A DNA stretch of 64,000 nt from Paramagnetospirillum caucaseum (GTDB lineage: Bacteria > Pseudomonadota > Alphaproteobacteria > Rhodospirillales > Magnetospirillaceae). The notes beneath the pieces were generated by a model. That model ran no database searches. It saw nothing but the letters and a program-made list of their open reading frames with translations, and was not told where the DNA came from. This document shows positions 57,461 through 64,000 of this stretch, one piece after another. The DNA lies in contig NZ_AONQ01000006.1 in assembly GCF_000342045.1 (NCBI RefSeq), positions 40,772 to 104,771 of the forward strand, given 5' to 3'. Every line of letters starts with the position of its first letter. Position 1 is the stretch's first letter. The position numbers were made by a program, and so were the translations under genes.

Positions 57461-59377
57461 TTACAGACGGAATTGCCGGGCAAGCTCCGATTTGGTCTCG
57501 TCCCAGTCGCGGCGCAGCCGCTGGATCAGCTGCTCCACCCGCTCCGGGTCGCCGTCCTGCATGGCCTCGCCGATGGCGATTGCCAGGTTCTCCAGCCACG
57601 GCGTGCCGGAATAGGCGGCCAGTCCCTTCAATTCGTGGACGGCCGCCCCGACGATCCTGAGGTCGCCACCGGCCGCCTCCAGGCGGACGCAGATATCCTC
57701 GCCGCTGTCGATGAAGGTGCGGGCCAGGATGGCGGCGTTGTCGCCGCCCAGTTGCTCGGCCATGCGGGTCAGGGAGTAGCCGCCGCCCTGGCCGCCGGCG
57801 GCCGGCGGGGCCTGGCGGATCAGTACCTCGGCGATGGTCGAGCGCAGCAGCAGGGGATCGATGGGCTTGGCCACGTGCCCGTCCATGCCCGCCGCCCGGC
57901 AGCGGGCGATGTCGTCGGCCATGGCGTTGGCGGTCAGCGCGATGATGGGGATGCGGGCCACCGGGCCGGGCATGGCGCGGATGCGCCTGGCCGTCTCGGG
58001 GCCATCCATCTCGGGCATCTGCATGTCCATGAGGATCAGGTCGAAGCTTTCCTGCCGCAGCCTGTCCAGCGCTTCCAGGCCGTTGCCGGCCACGCTGACC
58101 CGGTGGCCCTCGCGGTCGAGCAGGCCGGCGGCGACCTTTTGGTTGAAGACGTTGTCCTCGGCCAGCAGGATCGACAGGGTGGGGATGGCGGGGAGATCGG
58201 CGCGCGGTGCCTCGGCGGCGGGGGAGGCGGCCGGCGGATAGTCCAGGCGGAACCAGAAGCGGCTGCCCAGGCCCTTGGTGCTGTCCACGCCGATCTGGCC
58301 GCCCTGGGCGGCCACCAGCTTCTTGCAGATGGCGAGTCCCAGGCCCGAGCCGCCGAAGCGCCGGCTGATGGAGGCGTCGGCCTGATGGAAGGGCTGGAAC
58401 AGCCTTTCGGCCTGGGCGGAATCGAGGCCGATGCCGGTATCGATCACCGAGAACTCGTAGGTATCGCCCAGGGCGGCGCGGGACAGGCGGAGCACGATGC
58501 CGCCCTGGGCGGTGAACTTCACCGCGTTGCCGATCAGGTTGATCAGCACCTGGCGCAGGCGGGCCCCGTCGCCGCCGACCCAGCCGGGCAGGGGGGCGGG
58601 GGCGTCGAGCGCCAGGGTCAGCCCCTTTTCCGCCGCCCGGCCGCGCAGCAGCGACACCACGCCCTCGACGGTGTTGCCCAGGTGGAAGGGGGCGTTCTCG
58701 AACTGCACCCCGTCGGCTTCCAGGCGCGAGAAGTCGAGGATATCGTTGATGATGCCCAGCAGGGCGGCGCCGGAATCATGCACCACCGCCAGCTTCTCGC
58801 GGTCCTCGGCGGCCAGGGGACGGTCCATCAGCAGGTGGACCATGCCGAGGATGCTGTTCATGGGGGTACGGATCTCGTGGCTCATCACCGCCAGGAATTC
58901 CGACTTGGCGCGCTCGGCGTTGCGGGCCTGGGTGACCGCCTTCTCCAGGTCGCGGTGCTTGAGCGCCAGTTCGGCATGGGCCTCGGCCAGGGCGTTCTGG
59001 AAGTCTTTCAGCGCGCTGATGTCCACCGCGATGGAATACTTGGCGCGCCGCCCGTCGAACCAGGTCAGCATGGTCTCGCGCAGTTGGTACCAGCGGTCGT
59101 CGCGGTCGTTGAAATGCTCGAATTCCAGCGAGGACTCGACCCCCTGGGCGATCATTTCCGGCATCTTGCAGAAGCGGCAGGGCTGGGTCTGCTGGTAGAT
59201 GGCCTCGAAGCACTTGCGCCCCTGCACCACGCCGACCTTCTGGCGCATGGCGCGGTTGGTGCAGATGATGTCGTGGGTGGCGGAATCGGCCACGTAGACC
59301 GGAAACGGAATGACGTCGAAGATCACTTCCCAGTAGCCGGGATCGCCGGGATTCAGGCCTGGAAACGGGGACGTCAT
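57461..59377 (-). CDS. Hybrid histidine kinase with Cys-containing PAS, receiver and HPt
   Basis: A soluble 638-residue kinase without membrane helices. The N-terminal PAS (about residues 14-125) carries KCFEAIYQQTQPCRFCKM with three cysteines. Then come a coiled coil, HisKA ([20 protein letters not shown]), HATPase_c (GGSGLGLAICKKL), a receiver (LLAEDNVFNQ, LILMDMQMPEMDGPETARR, AKPIDP) and an HPt domain (AVHELKGLAAYSG). It is last in a minus-strand block with two CheY-like regulators, CheX and a related kinase. The PAS region is nearly the same as in the kinase at 60404-61555. Confidence 0.92.
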   Translation of the reverse strand: MTSPFPGLNPGDPGYWEVIFDVIPFPVYVADSATHDIICTNRAMRQKVGVVQGRKCFEAIYQQTQPCRFCKMPEMIAQGVESSLEFEHFNDRDDRWYQLRETMLTWFDGRRAKYSIAVDISALKDFQNALAEAHAELALKHRDLEKAVTQARNAERAKSEFLAVMSHEIRTPMNSILGMVHLLMDRPLAAEDREKLAVVHDSGAALLGIINDILDFSRLEADGVQFENAPFHLGNTVEGVVSLLRGRAAEKGLTLALDAPAPLPGWVGGDGARLRQVLINLIGNAVKFTAQGGIVLRLSRAALGDTYEFSVIDTGIGLDSAQAERLFQPFHQADASISRRFGGSGLGLAICKKLVAAQGGQIGVDSTKGLGSRFWFRLDYPPAASPAAEAPRADLPAIPTLSILLAEDNVFNQKVAAGLLDREGHRVSVAGNGLEALDRLRQESFDLILMDMQMPEMDGPETARRIRAMPGPVARIPIIALTANAMADDIARCRAAGMDGHVAKPIDPLLLRSTIAEVLIRQAPPAAGGQGGGYSLTRMAEQLGGDNAAILARTFIDSGEDICVRLEAAGGDLRIVGAAVHELKGLAAYSGTPWLENLAIAIGEAMQDGDPERVEQLIQRLRRDWDETKSELARQFRL

Positions 59378-59396
59378 GCCGTTGGGTATCCCGGGT

Positions 59397-59771
59397 TCAG
59401 GTTGTGCGGGCCATGACCTTGTCGATCATGTCGGACAGCTTTTCCACGCGCACCGGCTTCAGCACGTAGCCCTTGGCCCCGGCATCCAGCGAATCGATGA
59501 CCATCCGCTCCTGGCCGTGCGAGGTGACCATGATGATGCGGGCGGCGGGGAACTCGCCGATGATCCGGGCGGTGGCCTCGACGCCGTTCATGTCGGGCAT
59601 GGTGATGTCCATGGTGACCAGGTCGGGATTGCTGGTGCGGTAGGCGTCCACCGCCTTGGCGCCGGTTCCCGCCGTGCCCACCACCTGGTGCCCCATTCCC
59701 TCCAGCATCAGGGTCAGCTTCTTAACCGCAATAAGTGAATCATCGACGATGAGGACTTTAAGCGCTGACAT
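59397..59771 (-). CDS. CheY-like response regulator, copy 1 of a pair
   Basis: A 124-residue receiver: LKVLIVDDSLIAVKKLTLML, phospho-acceptor Asp in LVTMDITMPDMNGVEATAR, IIMVTSHGQERMVIDSLDAG and GYVLKPVRVEKLSDMI. It resembles the CheY form of bacteria that use CheX/CheC phosphatases. It sits directly between cheX (10 bases upstream) and the hybrid kinase (19 bases downstream), so all three are probably one transcript. Its sequence is nearly repeated in the regulator at 61578-61949. Confidence 0.93.
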   Translation of the reverse strand: MSALKVLIVDDSLIAVKKLTLMLEGMGHQVVGTAGTGAKAVDAYRTSNPDLVTMDITMPDMNGVEATARIIGEFPAARIIMVTSHGQERMVIDSLDAGAKGYVLKPVRVEKLSDMIDKVMARTT

Positions 59772-59781
59772 CAGGTTTGCC

Positions 59782-60303
59782 CTAGGATTGGTAGTTCAGG
59801 TGGTCGTCGAACAGCTCGCGCGGACCGACGAAGCTTACACTGACGATACCTCTTTCGGTACGTATCCGCATGTTGGCGAATACTGCGTTCTTTGGCCGGT
59901 GAATGCAACGCGCATCCTCGATGATCACCGGCGGCGAGAGGGCGATACTCTCCTCGATGTTCTGGAAGTCGGAGGTACAGAGCCCCAGGATGGTATTGAC
60001 GATTTCCCCTGCGGTTTCCCGCCGGTACAGGTCTTCCTCGCCGTCCGGCACCTCGATGTCGGCGGTGACCCGGATGAACAGGGCCTCGACCAGCGAGGCC
60101 TCGAAGCTGAAGGCGATCAGCAGGCTGATGGGGCCGCCCAGTCCGGCGATTACCGTCATGTCGTGAAGATGAAGCTTGGTGACGTCGCAGTCGAAGGTCT
60201 CGGCGCCATCCACGGCGATCACCGCCTCGGCGGCCAGCACTTCCCTGGTCTGCCCCAGAATGGAGGCCATGACGCGGGGAATGATGGTTTTGTTGAAGGT
60301 CAT
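59782..60303 (-). CDS. cheX: CheX-like phosphatase
   Basis: A 173-residue protein of the CheX family, which dephosphorylates CheY-P. The fold start MTFNKTIIPRVMASILGQTR and the active-site helix RRETAGEIVNTILGLCTSDF with E-x-x-N are visible, followed by SIALSPPVIIED. The residue four before the motif Glu is Glu rather than the Asp/Ser commonly seen, which might lower activity. It lies between the two CheY-like regulator/kinase pairs on the same strand; the regulators are the expected substrates. No other che genes are present. Confidence 0.85.
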   Translation of the reverse strand: MTFNKTIIPRVMASILGQTREVLAAEAVIAVDGAETFDCDVTKLHLHDMTVIAGLGGPISLLIAFSFEASLVEALFIRVTADIEVPDGEEDLYRRETAGEIVNTILGLCTSDFQNIEESIALSPPVIIEDARCIHRPKNAVFANMRIRTERGIVSVSFVGPRELFDDHLNYQS

Positions 60304-60403
60304 TCCTTGTCGATCCTTGAGTGGGGCCAGAGCGGACAGTGTCGTCGGCGGCGATCATGCCACGAAATTTCAACCGGGGCGATCGCTTCTCCGCATGACC
60401 GGA

Positions 60404-61555
60404 TCAATCCGCCGGTTCGGGATCGACGGGCAGGGTGATGATGAATTCCGATCCGATGGATGAGCCGGGGCGGACCTGGACGCGGCCGCCGTGGCTCTCG
60501 ACGATCTGCTTGACGATGTAGAGGCCGAGGCCGGCCCCCTTGGTGCCGGTGGCCGAGGGCGAGCGGTAGAACTTCTCGAACACCCGCTCCACCTCGTCGG
60601 CGGGAATGCCCGGGCCATGATCGGCGACGGCGATGCGGGCCTCGGCCGGGCCGCCGTCGAGGGAGACCAGCACCGGGCCGCTGCCGGCGGGGGAGTATTT
60701 CAGGGCGTTGTCGAGCAGGTTGGAGATGGCGACCCGCAGCATGGCCGGATCGGCCATGGCCGCGGCGCTGGCGCCGATGGTCAGGCGCAGGCGCTCGGCT
60801 CCGCCCAGTTCGGCCTTCTCGCGGCAGATATCCTCGACCAGCGGGGCGAGTTCCGTCCGCCGCACCTGCAGCGCCGCCACCGCCGAGGTCAGGCGGTCGT
60901 CGGCCAGGCAGACATCGATCAGGTCGGACATGCGGTGGACGGCGCGGTCGATCTTGGCCACCTCCTCGCCCGCCTCCTGCTTGCCGTTGGTGTAGATCTC
61001 CAGCAATTGGGCGGCACCGCCGATGATGGACAGCGGCATGCGGAATTCGTGCGACACCATGGCCAGGAAGTTACGCTGGTTGAGGGTGACTTCCTGCTCG
61101 GAGGCCAGGGCGCCGTTGAGGCGGCGGTTCTTCAGCGCCAGTTCGGCATGGGCCTCGGCCAGGGCGTTCTGCACCTCTTTCAAGGCGCTGATGTCCACGG
61201 CGATGGAGTATTTGGCGCGGCGGCCGTCGAACCAGGCCACCATGGTCTCGCGCAGCTGGTACCAGCGGTCGTCCAGGTCGTTGAAATGCTCGAATTCCAG
61301 GTAATTGGCGCCGCATGCCGCGCCGCTCTCCAGTTCCGGCATCTTGCAGAAGGTGCAGGGAGCGGGCTGCTGGTAGATGGCGGCGTAGCACTTGTCGCCG
61401 GGCCTGACGCTGACCCGCTGCAGCATGGCGCGGTTGGCGCAGATAATGTCGAAGGTCGTGCTGTCGGCCACATAGACCGGGAAGGGGATGACGTCGAAGA
61501 TGACTTCCCAATAGCCGGGGTCGCTTGGATTGCCGCCGGGAAATGCTGTCGTCAT
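60404..61555 (-). CDS. PAS sensor histidine kinase with Cys motif
   Basis: A soluble 383-residue kinase. The PAS domain (about residues 14-128) has KCYAAIYQQPAPCTFCKM, the same three-cysteine layout as its neighbour. HisKA follows (MVSHEFRMPLSIIGGAAQLL), then HATPase_c (ISNLLDNALKYSPAG, DHGPGIP, GAGLGLYIVKQI). It has no receiver or HPt. The 22 bases between it and the upstream CheY-like gene imply one transcript, so that regulator is the likely target. The PAS halves of the two kinases begin with the identical stretch GDPGYWEVIFDVIPFPVYVA. Confidence 0.92.
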   Translation of the reverse strand: MTTAFPGGNPSDPGYWEVIFDVIPFPVYVADSTTFDIICANRAMLQRVSVRPGDKCYAAIYQQPAPCTFCKMPELESGAACGANYLEFEHFNDLDDRWYQLRETMVAWFDGRRAKYSIAVDISALKEVQNALAEAHAELALKNRRLNGALASEQEVTLNQRNFLAMVSHEFRMPLSIIGGAAQLLEIYTNGKQEAGEEVAKIDRAVHRMSDLIDVCLADDRLTSAVAALQVRRTELAPLVEDICREKAELGGAERLRLTIGASAAAMADPAMLRVAISNLLDNALKYSPAGSGPVLVSLDGGPAEARIAVADHGPGIPADEVERVFEKFYRSPSATGTKGAGLGLYIVKQIVESHGGRVQVRPGSSIGSEFIITLPVDPEPAD

Positions 61556-61577
61556 CGGCCTTCTCGCCTTCGCGCCC

Positions 61578-61949
61578 TCAAAGGGCGCGTTCCATTACCT
61601 TGGCGATCATATCGGAGAGTTTCTCGATGCGCACTGGCTTTAGCACATAGCCCTTGGCGCCGGCGTCCAGGGAATCGATCACCATCCGCTCCTGGCCGTG
61701 GGAGGTGACCATCATGATGCGGGCTTCGGGGAACTCGGCGACGATGGCGGCGGTGGCCTCCATGCCGTCCATGTCGGGCATGGAAATATCCATGGTCATC
61801 AGGTCGGGACGATGCTGGCGATAGGCCTCGATGGCCTGTCGGCCGGTCGATGCGGTGGCGATCACCTGATGCCCCAGCCCCTCCATCAGGACAAGCAGCT
61901 TCTTGACCGTAATGATCGAATCGTCGGCTATAATAACTTTTAGTGGCAT
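61578..61949 (-). CDS. CheY-like response regulator, copy 2 of a pair
   Basis: A 123-residue receiver nearly the same as that at 59397-59771: LKVIIADDSIITVKKLLVLM, Asp in LMTMDISMPDMDGMEATAA, IMMVTSHGQERMVIDSLDAG and GYVLKPVRIEKLSDMI. The ATG at 61949 is chosen, giving MPLKVIIADD; a TTG nine bases upstream is in frame. It is the first gene of the minus-strand kinase/CheX block, with an AT-rich upstream gap (61950-62110) that probably holds the promoter. Confidence 0.92.
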   Translation of the reverse strand: MPLKVIIADDSIITVKKLLVLMEGLGHQVIATASTGRQAIEAYRQHRPDLMTMDISMPDMDGMEATAAIVAEFPEARIMMVTSHGQERMVIDSLDAGAKGYVLKPVRIEKLSDMIAKVMERAL

Positions 61950-62111
61950 TATATGCAATTCTGTAAGCTGTTTGTAGCGCGCGGCGGTGCCTTGTCGAGA
62001 TTTGAAGTATTGCCGGGCAATAGTGCTGGTCGCAACCGGAATTTATCAGTATTTTTCCTGTGCTTATTTTAGATTGATATCGTGACCGGAAATAAGGTCC
62101 ATAGGTTGGGC

Positions 62112-62143
62112 AAAAAGAGAGGCCGGACGTCGCCGTCCGGCCT
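62112..62143 (-). terminator. Intrinsic terminator of the acyl-CoA dehydrogenase gene
   Basis: A 10-bp perfect stem aggccggacg / cgtccggcct with loop tcgc, followed on the minus strand by CTCTTTTTG. It lies 30 bases past the acyl-CoA dehydrogenase stop. Confidence 0.85.
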
Positions 62144-62172
62144 TGAAGTCAGGTTCGTGAAGGCGGAGCCTG

Positions 62173-63951
62173 TTAGAGAATGGCTTCGTCCACCGCCATG
62201 ACGGTGGCGGAACCGCTGATCACCGTCCGCTCCAGGGCGCTTGCCTGGGGCAGGAAATGCTCGGCGTAGAAATGGGCGGTGGCCAGCTTGGCGGCGTAGA
62301 AGCCGTCATGGTCGCGGCCGGAATCCATGGCCATCTTGGCGATTCTGGCGGCCAGGGCCACCTGATGGCCGCCGGCCACGATGCCCATCAGGTCCAGGGT
62401 GGGAACCGCCGCCGCCGCCGCCAGGCGAGGGTTCTCGCCCGCCACGCCGACCAGCCAGTCCACCACGCGGGCGGCGGCGGCGGCGCCTTCGGCGAGGCGC
62501 TGCCCCGTAGCCTGGAGCGAGGCAAGCCCGCCGGCCGACAGCTCGGCGGCCAGCCCGGCGATTTCGGCCAGCATGGTATGGGCGAAGGCGCCCTTGTCGC
62601 GCAGGATCTTGCGGCCGATCAGGTCGTTGGCCTGGATGGCGGTGGTGCCCTCGTAGATGGTGGTGATGCGGGCGTCGCGCAGATGCTGGGCGGCGCCGGT
62701 TTCCTCGATATAGCCCATGCCGCCGTGGACCTGGACGCCCAGCGAGGCGATGTGTTGGCCCAACTCGGTGCACCAGCCCTTGGCGATGGGGGTGAGGAAT
62801 TCGACCCGCTGGCTGGCCTCGTAGCGGGCGTTGGGATCGGGATGGCGATGGGCGATGTCCGAGACGGCGGCGGCGGTGTAGTGGATGCCGCGCATGGCCT
62901 CGATGCCGCTCTTCATGGTCATCAGCAGGCGGCGCACGTCCGGGTGGTGGACGATGCCGGCCGGGCCGGAACCGGTCCAGCCGGCCGGCTTGCCCTGGAC
63001 GCGGTCGCGGGCGTAGGAGCGGGCCTGCTGGTAGGCGCGCTCGGCGATGGCGAGGCCCTGCAGGCCGACCGCCAGGCGGGCGTGGTTCATCATGACGAAC
63101 ATGTATTCCAGGCCGCGATGGGGCTGGCCCACCAGTTCCCCCAGGGCGCCTTCGTGGTCGCCGAAGCTCATCACCGCCGTGGGGCTGCCGTGGATGCCCA
63201 GCTTGTGCTCCAGCGACACGCACTTGACGTCGTTGGGCTTGCCGTCGGGCAGGATCTTGGGCACCACGAACAGCGAGATGCCCTTGACCCCGGCCGGCGC
63301 GTCGGGCAGGCGGGCCAGGACCAGATGGACGATGTTGTCGGCGAGGTCGTGGTCGCCGTAAGTGATGAAGATCTTCTGGCCGGACAGGCGGTATCGGTCG
63401 CCGTCGGGAACCGCCCTGGTGCGGATGGCGGCGAGGTCAGAGCCGGCCTGGGGCTCGGTCAGGTTCATGGTGCCGGTCCATTCCCCGGTCACCATCCTGG
63501 GCAGATAGAACGCCTTCTGCTCGTCCGAGCCGTAAAGCGACAGGGCGTTGACGGCGCCCTGGGTCAGCATGGGGTTCAGGGTGAAGGCCATGTTGGCCGC
63601 CTGCCACATCTCGTGCACGGCGGTGTTGAACAGATTGGGCAGGCCCATGCCGCCGAAATCGGACGGGAAGGGCAGGCCGTTCCAGCCGCCCTCGACGATG
63701 GTGGCCCAGGCCTCCTTCCAACCCGGCGCGGTGCGCACCACGTCGTTCTCCTGCCGGGCGCCGTCCTGGTCGCCCACCCGGTTCAGGGGCGACAGCACGC
63801 CTTCGGCGATGTGGCCGGCCTCGGTCAGGATGGAATCGGCGGTGTCGGCGGTGGCGTCCTCGAAGCCGGGCAGGGCGGTGATGGAGTCCAGGCCCACCAC
63901 CTCTTCCATGGTGAAGCGGATGTCGCGGAGCGGTGGAATGTAGGTGGACAT
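62173..63951 (-). CDS. Acyl-CoA dehydrogenase
   Basis: A 592-residue FAD enzyme that forms 2-enoyl-CoA in fatty acid oxidation. It is the long type with an N-terminal extension (YIPPLRDIRFTMEEVVGLDS) and an extra C-terminal helical domain. Family stretches are GWNGLPFPSDFGGMGLPN, MNLTEPQAGSDLAAIRTRA, KIFITYGDHDLADNIVHLVL and the FAD/catalytic part GVQVHGGMGYIEETGAAQHL with ITTIYEGTTAIQANDLIGRK. Electrons pass to electron transfer flavoprotein, whose alpha gene seems to lie three bases upstream. An intrinsic terminator follows. Confidence 0.94.
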   Translation of the reverse strand: MSTYIPPLRDIRFTMEEVVGLDSITALPGFEDATADTADSILTEAGHIAEGVLSPLNRVGDQDGARQENDVVRTAPGWKEAWATIVEGGWNGLPFPSDFGGMGLPNLFNTAVHEMWQAANMAFTLNPMLTQGAVNALSLYGSDEQKAFYLPRMVTGEWTGTMNLTEPQAGSDLAAIRTRAVPDGDRYRLSGQKIFITYGDHDLADNIVHLVLARLPDAPAGVKGISLFVVPKILPDGKPNDVKCVSLEHKLGIHGSPTAVMSFGDHEGALGELVGQPHRGLEYMFVMMNHARLAVGLQGLAIAERAYQQARSYARDRVQGKPAGWTGSGPAGIVHHPDVRRLLMTMKSGIEAMRGIHYTAAAVSDIAHRHPDPNARYEASQRVEFLTPIAKGWCTELGQHIASLGVQVHGGMGYIEETGAAQHLRDARITTIYEGTTAIQANDLIGRKILRDKGAFAHTMLAEIAGLAAELSAGGLASLQATGQRLAEGAAAAARVVDWLVGVAGENPRLAAAAAVPTLDLMGIVAGGHQVALAARIAKMAMDSGRDHDGFYAAKLATAHFYAEHFLPQASALERTVISGSATVMAVDEAIL

Positions 63952-63954
63952 AGC

Positions 63955-64000
63955 TCAGGCTCCCAGCGCGTTGGACAGTTCCGGCAACACCTTGAAGAGA
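63955..64000 (-). CDS. etfA: Probable electron transfer flavoprotein alpha subunit, 3' end only
   Basis: Only the last 14 codons are in the window, reading LFKVLPELSNALGA then stop. This matches the usual EtfA C terminus (DLF-x-x-x-PE-hydrophobic). Its position three bases before an acyl-CoA dehydrogenase, which donates electrons to ETF, supports the call. The gene continues beyond position 64000. Confidence 0.6.
   Translation of the reverse strand, partial: LFKVLPELSNALGA

Overview
The window reads as one contiguous stretch of a GC-rich alphaproteobacterial chromosome, most likely a Rhodospirillales member close to Magnetospirillum/Paramagnetospirillum (inference). Pointers are the alphaproteobacterial cell-cycle/nucleoid proteins GapR (DUF2312) and TrcR (DUF1013), DUF1192, separate alpha and beta glycyl-tRNA synthetase subunits beside ppdK, many chemoreceptors and PAS kinases, and genes for anaerobic or microaerobic life (NnrS, a quinone-linked formate dehydrogenase, HybE, bacteriohemerythrin). 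No rRNA, tRNA, CRISPR array, transposase, prophage or magnetosome gene was seen.

Layout. 0-10 kb: a chemoreceptor, NnrS with a candidate FNR/NnrR box, a SAM hydroxide adenosyltransferase-family protein, an MBL-fold hydrolase, a TPR/radical-SAM/SPASM protein and a large hybrid histidine kinase. 10-23 kb: housekeeping genes, including short rpmJ, a frameshifted N-formylglutamate amidohydrolase followed by a small direct-repeat-flanked insertion, gapR, the overlapping glnE-bcp-DUF455 operon, a YhdP/AsmA-like envelope protein, trcR, a quinone oxidoreductase, DUF1192, and an overlapping bdhA-thioesterase-gamma carbonic anhydrase operon.

23-34 kb holds a complete formate dehydrogenase island. One minus-strand operon encodes a TorD chaperone, a small Tat-signal protein, the catalytic alpha subunit (Cys type), the iron-sulfur beta subunit, a small lipoprotein and the cytochrome b gamma subunit. 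A second minus-strand operon (fdhD, a MobA-DUF3305 fusion, DUF3306) supplies maturation factors and is divergent from a multi-cluster 4Fe-4S protein. Next come an FGE-like protein overlapping hybE, then class I fructose-1,6-bisphosphatase.

36-45 kb: two chemoreceptors flank a partner-switching set (receiver-PP2C phosphatase, anti-sigma-like ATPase, STAS protein); then a GST, a bacteriohemerythrin lacking one expected iron ligand, a LysR regulator and an enoyl-CoA hydratase. 45-51 kb: glyQ, glyS and ppdK with clear intrinsic terminators. 51-62 kb is rich in signalling genes: a Cache/PAS kinase with an Rcp1-like regulator, cbiD and cobK (cobK overlapping a response regulator), then a minus-strand block with two related pairs of CheY-like regulator and Cys-containing PAS kinase around a CheX phosphatase. 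The end holds an acyl-CoA dehydrogenase preceded by the last codons of a probable etfA, its electron acceptor.

The best candidates for undescribed biology are the chemoreceptor-linked partner-switching locus, the duplicated Cys-PAS kinase/CheY/CheX block, and the MobA-DUF3305 fusion plus small lipoprotein of the formate dehydrogenase island. All functions are read from sequence by eye; no database search was run.
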